From assembly GCF_000722685.1 (NCBI RefSeq), contig NZ_JPFV01000015.1, forward strand, positions 124,001 through 188,000: 64,000 nucleotides of DNA, given 5' to 3'. This DNA is from Streptococcus mitis. Lineage in GTDB: Bacteria; Bacillota; Bacilli; Lactobacillales; Streptococcaceae. Shown here one piece after another: positions 7,522 through 15,728 of this stretch (positions are counted from its first letter, which is position 1; each line of letters opens with the position of its first letter). The notes below the pieces were generated by a model that searched no databases, had not been told where the DNA came from, and was given only the letters and a program-made list of their open reading frames with translations. The position numbers were made by a program, and so were the translations under genes.

Positions 7522-8841
7522 ATGTTTAAACTAAAAAAAGAAGCTAACTTAAAAAGAAATTATTTTATTACAAGTTCACGTTTAAAATGGTTACATCTGA
7601 TAATAATTATCTTTTCTATCTTTGTTTTATTAGGTTTAATAGTAAGTATTAGAGCTCCTGCTTCTATTCAAATCTTATGTATTGTCTTTGGTATTCTAGC
7701 AATCTATAAAATAAATAATAAATTAAAAGATTTTAGATACGAACTAGATTTTGATTTAATTATCAGAGAGAGCTTACTATTTGTTTTATATACAAATCAT
7801 CTCTACACTTCGGAAAAGGATAATTCCGGCTACGAAAAAATTATTAGAAGTGCGATTTTAAAATATGAATTAGATAATCAAAACGGTCGTATTATCATTA
7901 AAGCGCTTATCAGAGGTGACGAATTTAGTAAAAAGGTTCAGACACTTGATGATGTATTAGCTGGAGTTCTAGAACTTGAACTAGAAGAAAAAATTACTCA
8001 TCCTAATATTGTGGAATATCACTTTTATTACAAGAAACCTGATAGACTAATATTATCAACTCACAGTCATAAAAAAGAGATAGATAATCTTGATATAGAC
8101 TTAGGATATGATATAACTTATAATCCTATAAAATGTCCTCATATTTTAGTTTCAGGCGGTACAGGTAGTGGAAAATCTATATTTATATCTTTCTTAATTA
8201 TTGAACTTCTTAAAAGAAACTCAACACTATATATTGCAGATCCCAAGAACAGTGATTTAGGTAGTTTATCTCATTATTTAAGCGATAAATATGTAGCAAC
8301 CACACCAAATAATATTGCTCGGATTATCCGTTTAGTAGTTGAAGAAATGCAAGAACGATACCAATATATGCGTGATAACTTTCAATACGGCTCAAATTTT
8401 ACTGACCATGGCTTTAAGCCAGTATGGCTTATATTTGATGAAATGGGAGCATTTCAAGCTTCAGCAACAGATAAAAAATCTAAAGAAGTTATCACCGAAG
8501 TAATGGACGGTATCAAACAAATTATCCTACTAGGGCGACAAGCAGGAGTATTTATTCTTATATCTGCTCAACAAATGAGATCTGAAACTTTAAACACTGA
8601 TCTTAGAGATAATTTAGGACTAAGAATAGCTTTAGGAGCAAACTCAATAGAGGGATACCGCATGGTCTTTGGCTCAGCTACACCTGATAAGTTTAAATCT
8701 ATTGAAGAAAAAGGAGCAGGATATCTTTATATGCAAGGCTCAGGGAAAGAAAAAGCTCAATATTGGGAAAGCCCTTATCTTGATACAACACAATTCGATT
8801 TTATAAAAGAACTACAATTATACATAACAAAGTCAAAATAA
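7522..8841 (+). CDS. FtsK/TcpA-like conjugative coupling ATPase
   Basis: With the ATG at 7522 (AAGGTGG seven bases before it) the protein has 439 residues. Two membrane segments (about 24-45 and 48-62) precede a cytosolic ATPase domain with Walker A GGTGSGKS (212-219) and Walker B WLIFDEMG (302-309). This arrangement fits the TcpA-type coupling proteins of Gram-positive conjugative and mobilizable elements, which are FtsK/SpoIIIE relatives. They bring the relaxase-DNA complex to the helper's secretion channel. It is shorter than chromosomal FtsK and lacks the gamma domain. An upstream TTG at 7492 is in frame but has no good ribosome site. Confidence 0.85.
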   Translation: MFKLKKEANLKRNYFITSSRLKWLHLIIIIFSIFVLLGLIVSIRAPASIQILCIVFGILAIYKINNKLKDFRYELDFDLIIRESLLFVLYTNHLYTSEKDNSGYEKIIRSAILKYELDNQNGRIIIKALIRGDEFSKKVQTLDDVLAGVLELELEEKITHPNIVEYHFYYKKPDRLILSTHSHKKEIDNLDIDLGYDITYNPIKCPHILVSGGTGSGKSIFISFLIIELLKRNSTLYIADPKNSDLGSLSHYLSDKYVATTPNNIARIIRLVVEEMQERYQYMRDNFQYGSNFTDHGFKPVWLIFDEMGAFQASATDKKSKEVITEVMDGIKQIILLGRQAGVFILISAQQMRSETLNTDLRDNLGLRIALGANSIEGYRMVFGSATPDKFKSIEEKGAGYLYMQGSGKEKAQYWESPYLDTTQFDFIKELQLYITKSK

Positions 8842-8845
8842 TTTC

Positions 8846-8914
8846 AATAGATATTTTTGCTTAAATTCAATAGATTTTCAGCAAAAATATCTATTCCTCA
8901 TCGCTTAAGCGATG
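8846..8914. repeat. Long inverted repeat plus palindrome, possible origin or attenuator
   Basis: AATAGATATTTTTGC (8846-8860) is perfectly inverted at 8881-8895 with a 20-nt loop. The 16-bp palindrome CATCGCTTAAGCGATG (8899-8914) follows within 4 bp. They fill the gap between the coupling gene and the next small gene. Terminator, oriT or single-strand origin are all possible. Confidence 0.6.
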
Positions 8915-8936
8915 ACAAAAAGAAACGAGGTATTAT

Positions 8937-9251
8937 ATGAAAATTAACGATTTTCTTAAACCAGAATTATTGGGAAATAAATTCGTGGCAGTAAAAGGAT
9001 ATACAGAAGTTCTGGACAGAGAAACAAATAAACCTGTAGCACTACGTCTTAATGTTTCAATTCAAGATGAGGATTCTGATTTCTTTATGGAAATGATTCA
9101 GATAAAAGTTAATACGTTATCTCCTACGGCTACTCCTCAATTATTATCAGATAAAAAAACATGCCCCATTAAATTATCTAATTTAACAGTTGGACAATTT
9201 AACGGAAATTTATGGTTTTCTTGTAACGATGTAGTCCCTATTTCTAAATAA
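8937..9251 (+). CDS. Small conserved element protein, unknown (104 aa)
   Basis: The start is an ATG preceded by AACGAGG. The 104-residue product has alternating strand-like segments and an aromatic NLWFSCNDVV end. It resembles the small proteins found between coupling and relaxase genes of Tn916-like and related elements, and an OB-like fold is possible, but I cannot name the family. No signal peptide or membrane segment is present. It is followed almost directly by a phosphoesterase gene. Confidence 0.65.
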   Translation: MKINDFLKPELLGNKFVAVKGYTEVLDRETNKPVALRLNVSIQDEDSDFFMEMIQIKVNTLSPTATPQLLSDKKTCPIKLSNLTVGQFNGNLWFSCNDVVPISK

Positions 9252-9267
9252 TTCGGTGATACTATTT

Positions 9268-9996
9268 ATGGCTAAACTTTTTGCAATATCTGATATACAT
9301 GGTCACCTAGATGAGTTCCTATTCGCTCTCAGTAAAGTAGATTTATCTGATAAAAATAATCGTCTTATTTTAATCGGAGACTATATTGACAATGGACATC
9401 AATCTTTTCAAGTTATTTCCAAAATAATTGAGCTTGAGGAACTTCATCCTAATCAAATTATTACTCTTTTAGGAAATCACGAAGAATGGTTTTATGATTG
9501 GTTGATTTTAGAAAATCCTACTTCTTCTTCATTTTCGGAAACAATAAAAAGTTTCTTCTCTCCAGAGGAATTGACCTATATTTTAAAATCTAATGTTAAC
9601 AACTTTGAAGCAGGTGTTAGAAATGAAATTAAAAATAATATCAAGTTCAACCCATTCATAAACTGGTTTAAAAAACGATATAGGGATAAACGCTATTATG
9701 AAACTGATACCCAAATTTTTGTTCATGCTGGTATTGATGAAGAAGCTGGCAAGCTTTGGAAAGACCTAACGAGTTCAGAGATGTTTACAAATAAATTTCC
9801 TATTACCACTGGTGGATTTTTTAAAGATATTGTTTCTGGTCATATTGCTTCTTGGGAAGTAGCTAAAGATAAAACTTATCAGGGTAAGATTTACTTTGAT
9901 GGTAAAAATCATTACTTCATTGACGGCGATGTGTATCATAGCAAAACAATACCTGTTATCTGCTATGATACAGTTACAAAATCCTATCAATATTAA
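9268..9996 (+). CDS. Calcineurin-like (PPP-type) metallophosphoesterase
   Basis: The 242-residue protein shows the metal-binding signature: SDIHGH (D9, H11), GDYIDNG (37-43) and GNHEEW (69-74), then FVHAG and SGHIA histidines near the C-terminus. This order is typical of PPP-family phosphatases, which use two metal ions on phosphoproteins or small phosphate esters. The substrate is unknown. The ATG at 9268 is preferred; a GTG at 9256 is in frame, and neither has a strong ribosome site, suggesting coupling to the upstream gene. A second, different phosphoesterase follows, unusual for a small mobilizable element. Confidence 0.85.
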   Translation: MAKLFAISDIHGHLDEFLFALSKVDLSDKNNRLILIGDYIDNGHQSFQVISKIIELEELHPNQIITLLGNHEEWFYDWLILENPTSSSFSETIKSFFSPEELTYILKSNVNNFEAGVRNEIKNNIKFNPFINWFKKRYRDKRYYETDTQIFVHAGIDEEAGKLWKDLTSSEMFTNKFPITTGGFFKDIVSGHIASWEVAKDKTYQGKIYFDGKNHYFIDGDVYHSKTIPVICYDTVTKSYQY

Positions 9997-10069
9997 ATAA
10001 CATCCTAAAAAAATGGTATAATTTAATTCTATTCTTAGACTAATATCAAAAATAAAGAGGGGAATCTAT

Positions 10070-10843
10070 ATGAAGACATTATTAATTGGCGACTTACATT
10101 TAAAATCTCAACTAATTTTACCTATTGTTGACAGGATTATCCAAACACATAATATTAAAAGAGTCATTTTTCTTGGTGATTATGTTGATTTACATGGACA
10201 AACTAACAATATCCAACTATATGCCAAAGATCTCACTTTTTTATACTCTTGGAAAATAGATAAAGAGCAAAACGGAATAGAGGTAATTAATCTTATAGGT
10301 AATCATGATGCTTATTATTTACTGGGAGATCAAGCTCCTTTCTCAATTCAAAATTTAGAAGTGTTTTTCGCAGTTCAAGGATTGTTGCAGGATTTAAAAT
10401 TACAAGTGGCTTATCAACTAGATGATTATTTAGTCAGTCACGCTGGTTTCAATCAAATATTTGATCCTCAAAAATGGCATTTTTCCCCCTATACCAAAGA
10501 GCATGAAGAAGAATTAGATATTCTAGCTTATACAATAGGACCAATGCGTGGTGGGGAAGCTCTTGGGGGTTCTCCTTTATGGGCACATTTTAGAGAATTA
10601 GAACTGCTTCCCAACCAAGACTTTCCTAAACAAATTGTTGGACATACTCCAAAAGAATCTATTGATATTTCTAAAAATATTATTGGTATAGATACTTTTT
10701 CATTATATATTGACAAAGATAATAAATATCAATTTATTGGTAACGGAGATTTGCTAGTTTATGATCAAGGACGTCTTGAAATCATTTCAACTGACTGGGC
10801 TACAGACCAAACATTAAAACAATTACCTAAACCTCAAATTTAA
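10070..10843 (+). CDS. Second metallophosphoesterase of the element
   Basis: The 257-residue protein carries GDLHLK (D8, H10), GDYVDLHG (36-43), GNHDAYYLLG (77-86), SHAGF and VGHTP, the conserved metal and phosphate ligands of calcineurin-like enzymes. It is clearly distinct from the upstream enzyme, so the pair is not a recent duplication. AAGAGGGG lies before the ATG, and an extended -10 element TGGTATAAT occurs at 10014-10022. The short GNHD loop resembles bacterial serine/threonine or ApaH-like phosphatases, but the substrate cannot be told. The rep gene lies downstream after a structured gap. Confidence 0.85.
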   Translation: MKTLLIGDLHLKSQLILPIVDRIIQTHNIKRVIFLGDYVDLHGQTNNIQLYAKDLTFLYSWKIDKEQNGIEVINLIGNHDAYYLLGDQAPFSIQNLEVFFAVQGLLQDLKLQVAYQLDDYLVSHAGFNQIFDPQKWHFSPYTKEHEEELDILAYTIGPMRGGEALGGSPLWAHFRELELLPNQDFPKQIVGHTPKESIDISKNIIGIDTFSLYIDKDNKYQFIGNGDLLVYDQGRLEIISTDWATDQTLKQLPKPQI

Positions 10844-10855
10844 CTACTACTTCTC

Positions 10856-10965
10856 ATCATGTGACTAAGCGAAACTGCCGACTAGAAGTCGGCAAGCTGG
10901 AAGCGTGTTTAGCAGAGCGATGCTTAGAAACACATGATAGAAGTGTGGAGAAGCTTTGCTTCTCC
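10856..10965 (+). other. Multi-hairpin region before rep, candidate dso/oriT
   Basis: An outer stem ATCATGTG (10856-10863)/CACATGAT (10931-10938) encloses GCCGACT/AGTCGGC (10877-10893, 3-nt loop) and a bulged stem GTGTTTAGCA/TGCTTAGAAACAC (10905-10933). A further perfect 8-bp hairpin GGAGAAGC/GCTTCTCC lies at 10947-10965. This three-way-junction layout just ahead of an HUH rep gene fits a rolling-circle double-strand origin or transfer origin. A nick site cannot be identified by eye. Confidence 0.55.
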
Positions 10966-11014
10966 TAGTTTATTTATTATATAAGCAAACATTACGAGAA
11001 AAGGAGATGATTTT

Positions 11015-11809
11015 GTGAGTTACAATCGCAAAATTATCCGAACTTCTTCGTACCTTGAAATATGGGAATACGAATCTCCAATTTTTTCAAATGATACTAC
11101 TCAAATTGATGAAGACCACATTTCACTAAAAGAAAAGAAGAAACGTAGAACTTTTGAAGAACTCACAACTGCTGAACAAGATGAACGAATAAAAAGAATT
11201 TCTAACACTCGTAAAAATTCTAAATGGAAACTTCAACGCCTAATAGATACAAATTTTGATGACAGAACTAGTTTCCTTACCCTTACAACTAAAGAAAATA
11301 TACAAAACAGATATGAGTTTAATTTAATTTTTGATAAATTTATTAAACGTTTAAACTATTACATATACCTTTCCAAAAAAAGACTTATTAAATATATCGC
11401 AGTATTAGAACGACAAAAAAGGGGAGCGTGGCATGCACACATTCTCCTTTTTTCATTTCCTTTTATCCCTCATAAAGAATTACTGACAATTTGGGGGTTA
11501 GGTGCAGTTCGGATAAACAAACTAAATAACTTAGATGATTCTTCTAATGCTGGTCGTTATGTTGCAAAATATATGGAAAAAGGCATAGGCTAGGAATTAT
11601 TAGAGAGTCTAGGAAAGAAGGCTTTTTATTCTTCTCGTAATTTACAAAAGCCTAAAGAAATAAAATTATTTACAAGCGAATCCTTAGATAACCTTGTTAA
11701 GAATGAAGATATCCTATATGAAAGCAACTATATTAGCAAAGTATTTCGAAAAGGACACTTAATTGACAATAAAGTAAAATACAAAAAAATAAAGTTAAGT
11801 AAGGAGTAA
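11015..11809 (+). pseudogene. rep: HUH rolling-circle Rep/relaxase with an in-frame amber codon
   Basis: From a GTG behind AAGGAGA the frame encodes 192 residues. They include a motif-1-like FLTLTT (87-92), the metal-binding HUH-type pair in AWHAHILLF (H140, H142) and the tyrosine motif in GRYVAKYMEKG (Y182, Y186). A single TAG at 11591-11593 then interrupts it. The same frame stays open for 71 more codons (ELLESLGKKAFYSS onward) to TAA at 11807. A CAG or GAG to TAG change would explain this; the intact protein would be 264 residues. Catalytic motifs precede the stop, so the truncated product could keep activity. Such Reps act as initiators and non-canonical relaxases in streptococcal mobilizable elements. 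Confidence 0.8.
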
Positions 11810-11816
11810 GGAAAAA

Positions 11817-12086
11817 ATGCAAGTTATTCTACCAACAGAACAAGTTCAAGAAATACAGTCGATGATTACTAATCTCTTGCAAAATGAAATTTCTCATTTC
11901 AAAGAAGATTTAGGTTTAGATAGTCCTTACCTTAACAAGGGGCAAACTTGCAAATATCTAGGGATATCTAACAATACATTAGATGGCTGGATACAAAAGG
12001 GGCTACCCGTTATTAAAATTGGTAAGACTGTCCGTTTCAATAAAAATGAGATTGATAAATGGCTTTGTAGAAAAGCTATGCTATAA
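11817..12086 (+). CDS. xis: Excisionase / MerR-like helix-turn-helix protein
   Basis: The 89-residue product has a C-terminal winged-helix domain of the excisionase/AlpA type: NKGQTCKYLGISNNTLDGWI is the helix-turn-helix, followed by KIGKTVRFNKNEIDKWL. The N-terminal third is helical. Such proteins bend DNA at the attachment site and direct the integrase to excision. It begins seven bases after the rep stop, behind AAGGAGTAAGG, and precedes int by 41 bp, the usual xis-int order. A role as transcriptional regulator is also possible. Confidence 0.8.
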   Translation: MQVILPTEQVQEIQSMITNLLQNEISHFKEDLGLDSPYLNKGQTCKYLGISNNTLDGWIQKGLPVIKIGKTVRFNKNEIDKWLCRKAML

Positions 12087-12127
12087 TATCTCTAATGATA
12101 TATCCTGACTCGTAAAAGGAGAACATC

Positions 12128-13348
12128 ATGACAGTTACAAAAACAAATAGTAACACTTACAATCTTAAAGTGTATATACCTAAAGAAATCCGACCTAAAA
12201 TGGGGATTAAAGGAAATCACTTTGTTAAACGCTATAAAACAAGAAAGGAGGCCAAAGAAGCTGAACTAGAAATTTTAACTAAAATACATCAACTTGAAAA
12301 TGGTGAGGATATCCTACTTTCTAAAACTAACGATATTCTATTCTCTGAGTTCTTTAATAATATTTGGTGGGATTCATACAAAGCTGGTCAAACAACTTCA
12401 ACAACTAAACCACCAACACAGGTTACTATTGATAATACTAAAACTGTTTTCAGAAAGCATATCTTACCAATGTTCGGTAATTATTCAATCAATTTTCTGA
12501 ATCAGAATAAGCAAGTTGTACTAAACTTAATGACTGCTAAAGCTGAAGAATATGCTAATTTCAAGGTTATTCGAAGCTATGTAAACTCAATTTTCGATTG
12601 GGCTGAGGAATTAGAATACATAGAATCAAATCGATTATCCAAGACAATTAAGCGAATTAAAGCCACCAAAAAGCTAAAACTCCAAGAATCCAAAAATGAG
12701 GAAGATTTGTATCTATCTAGTGAAGAATTACAAGATTGGTTTGATGCTTTTAGAGAAGATTTGGAGAACGATAAATTATCACTAAAAGATTATGTCCTAT
12801 TCTTTACAACCTTTATTCTAAGCGATAGAAAATCTGAATCCTATGCCCTACATTGGAAAAACATAGACTTAGAAAACGCTCAAATTGACTTAAGGCATGC
12901 ACTTGACAAATATAAGAATGTAAAGTCAACAAAAGGAAATAAGAAAACGATTTTTTCAATTCCTAGTTATCTTGTATCACTTCTTTCAGAATGGAAAAAA
13001 CAGCAGAAATATGAGTTAGCGAAATTTGGTATAATGCAAACATCCGATCAACTAGTCTTTACCTATATAGATACGAAAGGTAATGTAAATAGCCCTCTAC
13101 ACGTTGATTATCTCAATAACAAAATGAACTCTGTTAAAAGACGACACCCAAAGTTAAAACACGCTACACCTCATAAATTACGACATACAGGAGCGACACT
13201 TGCTAAAAAAGCAGGAATGAGCTTAGAAGCCATTTCTGAATCATTAACTCATAGCGATACCGTTACAACTAAGACTTATGTTAATACTTCAAACATAGTT
13301 CCATTATCTGCTGGACAAGTTGCCTACCAACATCTTAAAAATAAGTAG
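12128..13348 (+). CDS. int: Tyrosine integrase of the rpsI element
   Basis: The 406-residue protein has an N-terminal arm-binding domain (about 1-65), a core-binding SAM-like domain (about 70-180) and a catalytic domain. Catalytic residues can be seen: R234 in DRKSE, a Lys near 269-272, H349 and R352 in HKLRHT, H375 in LTHSD and the nucleophile Y384 in TKTYVN. It would insert and excise the element at the 38-bp core in rpsI. AAAGGAG precedes the ATG. It reads toward the right end, with repeated TAGGGCAAA sites just after its stop, as expected for an autonomous integration module. Confidence 0.92.
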   Translation: MTVTKTNSNTYNLKVYIPKEIRPKMGIKGNHFVKRYKTRKEAKEAELEILTKIHQLENGEDILLSKTNDILFSEFFNNIWWDSYKAGQTTSTTKPPTQVTIDNTKTVFRKHILPMFGNYSINFLNQNKQVVLNLMTAKAEEYANFKVIRSYVNSIFDWAEELEYIESNRLSKTIKRIKATKKLKLQESKNEEDLYLSSEELQDWFDAFREDLENDKLSLKDYVLFFTTFILSDRKSESYALHWKNIDLENAQIDLRHALDKYKNVKSTKGNKKTIFSIPSYLVSLLSEWKKQQKYELAKFGIMQTSDQLVFTYIDTKGNVNSPLHVDYLNNKMNSVKRRHPKLKHATPHKLRHTGATLAKKAGMSLEAISESLTHSDTVTTKTYVNTSNIVPLSAGQVAYQHLKNK

Positions 13349-13356
13349 GGTAATTT

Positions 13357-13418
13357 TAGGGCAAATTTTAGGGCAAACTTTTTTAGAAAGTATAGAAAAA
13401 AGCACCCATAGGGCAAAC
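13357..13418. repeat. Three TAGGGCAAA repeats (right arm sites)
   Basis: TAGGGCAAAT at 13357-13366, TAGGGCAAAC at 13369-13378 and again at 13409-13418 are direct copies of the word found inverted at the left end. The first two are 12 bp apart, about one helical turn. The third lies inside the terminator loop. Confidence 0.6.
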
Positions 13419-13431
13419 CTTTGAGTGCTTT
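13398..13431. terminator. Bidirectional terminator between int and rpsI
   Basis: AAAAGCAC and GTGCTTT arms surround a loop that includes a TAGGGCAAA repeat, with A and T runs on either side. It would end int on one strand and, on the other, rpsI, whose own terminator was displaced by integration. Confidence 0.65.
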
Positions 13432-13455
13432 GAAACGTTGATATAATCGTATTGA

Positions 13456-13848
13456 TTAACGTTTTGAGAATTGTGATGCTTTACGAGCTTTCTTAAGACC
13501 TGGTTTCTTACGTTCAACTTTACGTGAGTCACGTGTAAGAAGTCCTGCGCGTTTCAATGAATCGCGGAAGTCTGGGTCTACTTGAAGAAGGGCACGAGCG
13601 ATACCGTGACGGATAGCTCCTGATTGACCAGCGTATCCACCACCTACAACGTTAACGAAAACGTCGTATGAACCTGCAGTTGAAGTAACTGCGAATGGTT
13701 GGTTGATTACAAGACGAAGGTCAGCGTGTGGGATGTACTCTTCAACATCTTTTTTGTTAACAGTGATTTTACCAGTTCCTGGAACAAGGCGAACGCGTGC
13801 AACAGCGTTTTTACGACGTCCAGTACCTGCATATTGTGCTTGTGACAT
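13456..13848 (-). CDS. rpsI: 30S ribosomal protein S9
   Basis: The 130-residue protein begins [20 protein letters not shown] and ends [12 protein letters not shown], the conserved basic C-terminal tail of S9 that reaches the decoding centre. Length and sequence are typical. It follows rplM after 18 bp in the standard rplM-rpsI operon. Its last codons (TTC TCA AAA CGT TAA) and everything after the stop are supplied by the integrated element. The former 3' end, with synonymous codons, is now at 5227-5277, so the protein is unchanged. Confidence 0.97.
   Translation of the reverse strand: MSQAQYAGTGRRKNAVARVRLVPGTGKITVNKKDVEEYIPHADLRLVINQPFAVTSTAGSYDVFVNVVGGGYAGQSGAIRHGIARALLQVDPDFRDSLKRAGLLTRDSRKVERKKPGLKKARKASQFSKR
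13469..13506 (-). repeat. attR: Right attachment core attR within rpsI
   Basis: These 38 bases are identical to 5240-5277. They lie inside the coding end of rpsI, codons for roughly [11 protein letters not shown], so strand exchange occurs in sequence conserved by protein function. Confidence 0.85.
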
Positions 13849-13866
13849 ACTTTATTGTTCCTTTCC

Positions 13867-14313
13867 TTAGATAAGTCCTGAAATGTCAAGAACTTCTGGT
13901 TGTTGTGCAGCGTGAGTGTGCTCAGCTCCAACAAATACTTTCAACTTCATACCTTGAGCGCGTCCAAGTGTATTGTGTGGAAGCATACCTTTAACTGATT
14001 TCTCGATCAAACGTACTGCATTTTTAGAACGAAGTTCACCTGCAGAGATTTGTTTCAATCCACCTGGGTGGTTTGAGTGAGTGTAGTAGATTTTATCAGT
14101 TGCTTTTTTACCAGTCAATTTAACTTTTTCAGCATTGATAACAATCACAAAGTCACCTGTATCAGTGTGTGGTGTAAATGTTGGTTTGTTTTTTCCGCGA
14201 AGTACGCTAGCAACTACTGCAGAAAGACGTCCAAGTGGTACATCAGTTGCGTCAACTACGTACCATTTACGTTCAACTTGGCCTGGTTTAGCCATAAATG
14301 TTGTTTTGTTCAT
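13867..14313 (-). CDS. rplM: 50S ribosomal protein L13
   Basis: The 148-residue product starts [21 protein letters not shown] and contains [16 protein letters not shown] near the C-terminus, as in bacterial L13. It is an early-assembly 23S-binding protein. It heads the rplM-rpsI operon with a structured leader upstream that probably mediates autoregulation. A promoter with TTGACT (14452-14457) and TATTAT (14428-14433), 18 bp apart, lies upstream on the minus strand. Confidence 0.97.
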   Translation of the reverse strand: MNKTTFMAKPGQVERKWYVVDATDVPLGRLSAVVASVLRGKNKPTFTPHTDTGDFVIVINAEKVKLTGKKATDKIYYTHSNHPGGLKQISAGELRSKNAVRLIEKSVKGMLPHNTLGRAQGMKLKVFVGAEHTHAAQQPEVLDISGLI

Positions 14314-14325
14314 GATTTCTCCTAT

Positions 14326-14425
14326 ATATAGTTCGATTTTTGTTTACGGTGATGGGTGTTCCTTCCCATCGAAAAGTATTTGGAAGGTTCCGGGGCCTTT
14401 CAAATGGGGTAAACAATACCGCCTA
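14326..14425 (-). promoter_or_regulatory. L13 ribosomal protein leader
   Basis: The transcript between the -10 box and rplM folds around GATGGG/CCCATC arms and contains GGCCCCGGAACC and TTCCAAATAC segments. Position and conserved hairpin match the Firmicutes L13 leader, which is thought to bind L13 for feedback control. Confidence 0.65.
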
Positions 14426-14528
14426 CTATAATACCAAATTTCACCCCTAAAAGTCAATAGATATGAAAAATATTTTTCTAAATTCCACTCTTTTTGTCTC
14501 TCGAAAACCTCGCTTTCACGAGGCTCTT

Positions 14529-15728
14529 CTATTTATAAGATAAGGCACGTTTAAAGGTTTTCCAAGGACCTAAATCATCTGTTTGCAGAACGAGACTAGC
14601 ATACATACGTCCGATAAATCCTGTTGCTACCACTGCAAAAATCACTGTAATCGCAAGTGAAATCCATGCTTCTACTCCCCCTGCATAGCCATTAATGGTT
14701 CTAAATGGCATAAAGAAGGTCGAAATAAAGGGAATATAAGAACCAATCTTCAAGATAAGATTATCACCGGCTGCACCTAGAGCTGTCACTCCAAAAAAAC
14801 CACCCATAATCAAAATCATCAAAGGCGACAAGGCTTTTCCTGCGTCCTCCGGACGAGAAACCATAGAACCTAGAAAGGCCGCCAAGACGACGTACATAAA
14901 GAGACTAACCAAAATAAAGAGCAAGGTATTCAGTGAGATAGCATCTCCCAAGTGATCCAAAATACCAGACTGAGCCAAGAATGGCAAATCTTTAAAGAAC
15001 AGAATAGCAGCGAGACCACCTACAACATAAATCCCAATATGCGTTAAAATCACTAGAAATAGAGCCATCATCCGCGCATAGAAATAGTGACTAGCCCTTA
15101 TGCTAGAAAAGACGACTTCCATAATTTTGGTGCCTTTTTCACTGGCAACTTCCTGAGCCGTCACACCCGCATAGGTAATCAGAATCATATAAAGAAAGAA
15201 TCCTAAGGCGCCTGCTGTAATTGTTTGAATAAACTTTTTATTTTCCTTGGCTTCATCAATCTTTTCTGTGAATTGAACTGTCTGTGCTAAGCGTTTTTCC
15301 TGCTCTTGAGACAAGGAGGCCGTTGAACGATTAAGCTGATTTTGCAGTTCATTGAGTGTACCTGTAACTGCAAATTTAATTCCATTTTCAAGCGATGTTT
15401 CGCCATGATAAACTGCCTTTAGAACACTATCTTCTTGATCAATAGTCAGATAGCCTTTTAATTTTTCATCTTTAATCGCTTCTTTGGCACTTGCTTCGTC
15501 TTTATAGTCAAAGTTAACACCATTTACATTCTTCAGCCCTTCTGCTACAGACGGTACTGTTGTCACTACTGCCACTTTATCATTTTTAGCCATTGAAGAG
15601 CCTTGGAGATAGGCAATTCCTACAGAGATTCCTAAAAAGAGGAACGGTGAAATCACCATAAAGAAGAAACTCCACGATTTGACATGTCGAAGATAGGTTT
15701 CCTTGATTACAACCCACATATTTCTCAT
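14529..15728 (-). CDS. ABC-2 type exporter permease (NatB-like)
   Basis: The 399-residue protein has an N-terminal membrane anchor, a long extracellular loop (about 45-170) and five further membrane segments, the ABC-2 permease layout seen in NatB and related exporters. AQEVASEKGTKIMEVVFSS is the conserved motif before the helical bundle. Its start overlaps the end of the ATP-binding gene by 4 bp, so they are translationally coupled. NatAB exports sodium in Bacillus, but drugs, lipids or peptides are possible substrates here. Confidence 0.82.
   Translation of the reverse strand: MRNMWVVIKETYLRHVKSWSFFFMVISPFLFLGISVGIAYLQGSSMAKNDKVAVVTTVPSVAEGLKNVNGVNFDYKDEASAKEAIKDEKLKGYLTIDQEDSVLKAVYHGETSLENGIKFAVTGTLNELQNQLNRSTASLSQEQEKRLAQTVQFTEKIDEAKENKKFIQTITAGALGFFLYMILITYAGVTAQEVASEKGTKIMEVVFSSIRASHYFYARMMALFLVILTHIGIYVVGGLAAILFFKDLPFLAQSGILDHLGDAISLNTLLFILVSLFMYVVLAAFLGSMVSRPEDAGKALSPLMILIMGGFFGVTALGAAGDNLILKIGSYIPFISTFFMPFRTINGYAGGVEAWISLAITVIFAVVATGFIGRMYASLVLQTDDLGPWKTFKRALSYK

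Larger units (their letters stand above)
5240..13506 (+). mobile_element. Integrative mobilizable element in the rpsI 3' end
   Basis: The unit between the 38-bp direct repeats is 8,229 bp. It encodes, left to right: two unknown cargo proteins, a possible ribbon-helix-helix protein, an FtsK/TcpA-like coupling ATPase, a small conserved protein, two metallophosphoesterases, an HUH Rep/relaxase with an amber codon, an excisionase and a tyrosine integrase next to the right end. No type IV secretion genes are present, so it would depend on a helper conjugative element. Streptococcal mobilizable elements pairing a TcpA-type coupling protein with a rolling-circle Rep as relaxase are known, and ribosomal protein gene ends are known integration sites. 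All genes lie on the plus strand, opposite to rpsI. Coding sequence is more AT-rich than the neighbours. Confidence 0.85.
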
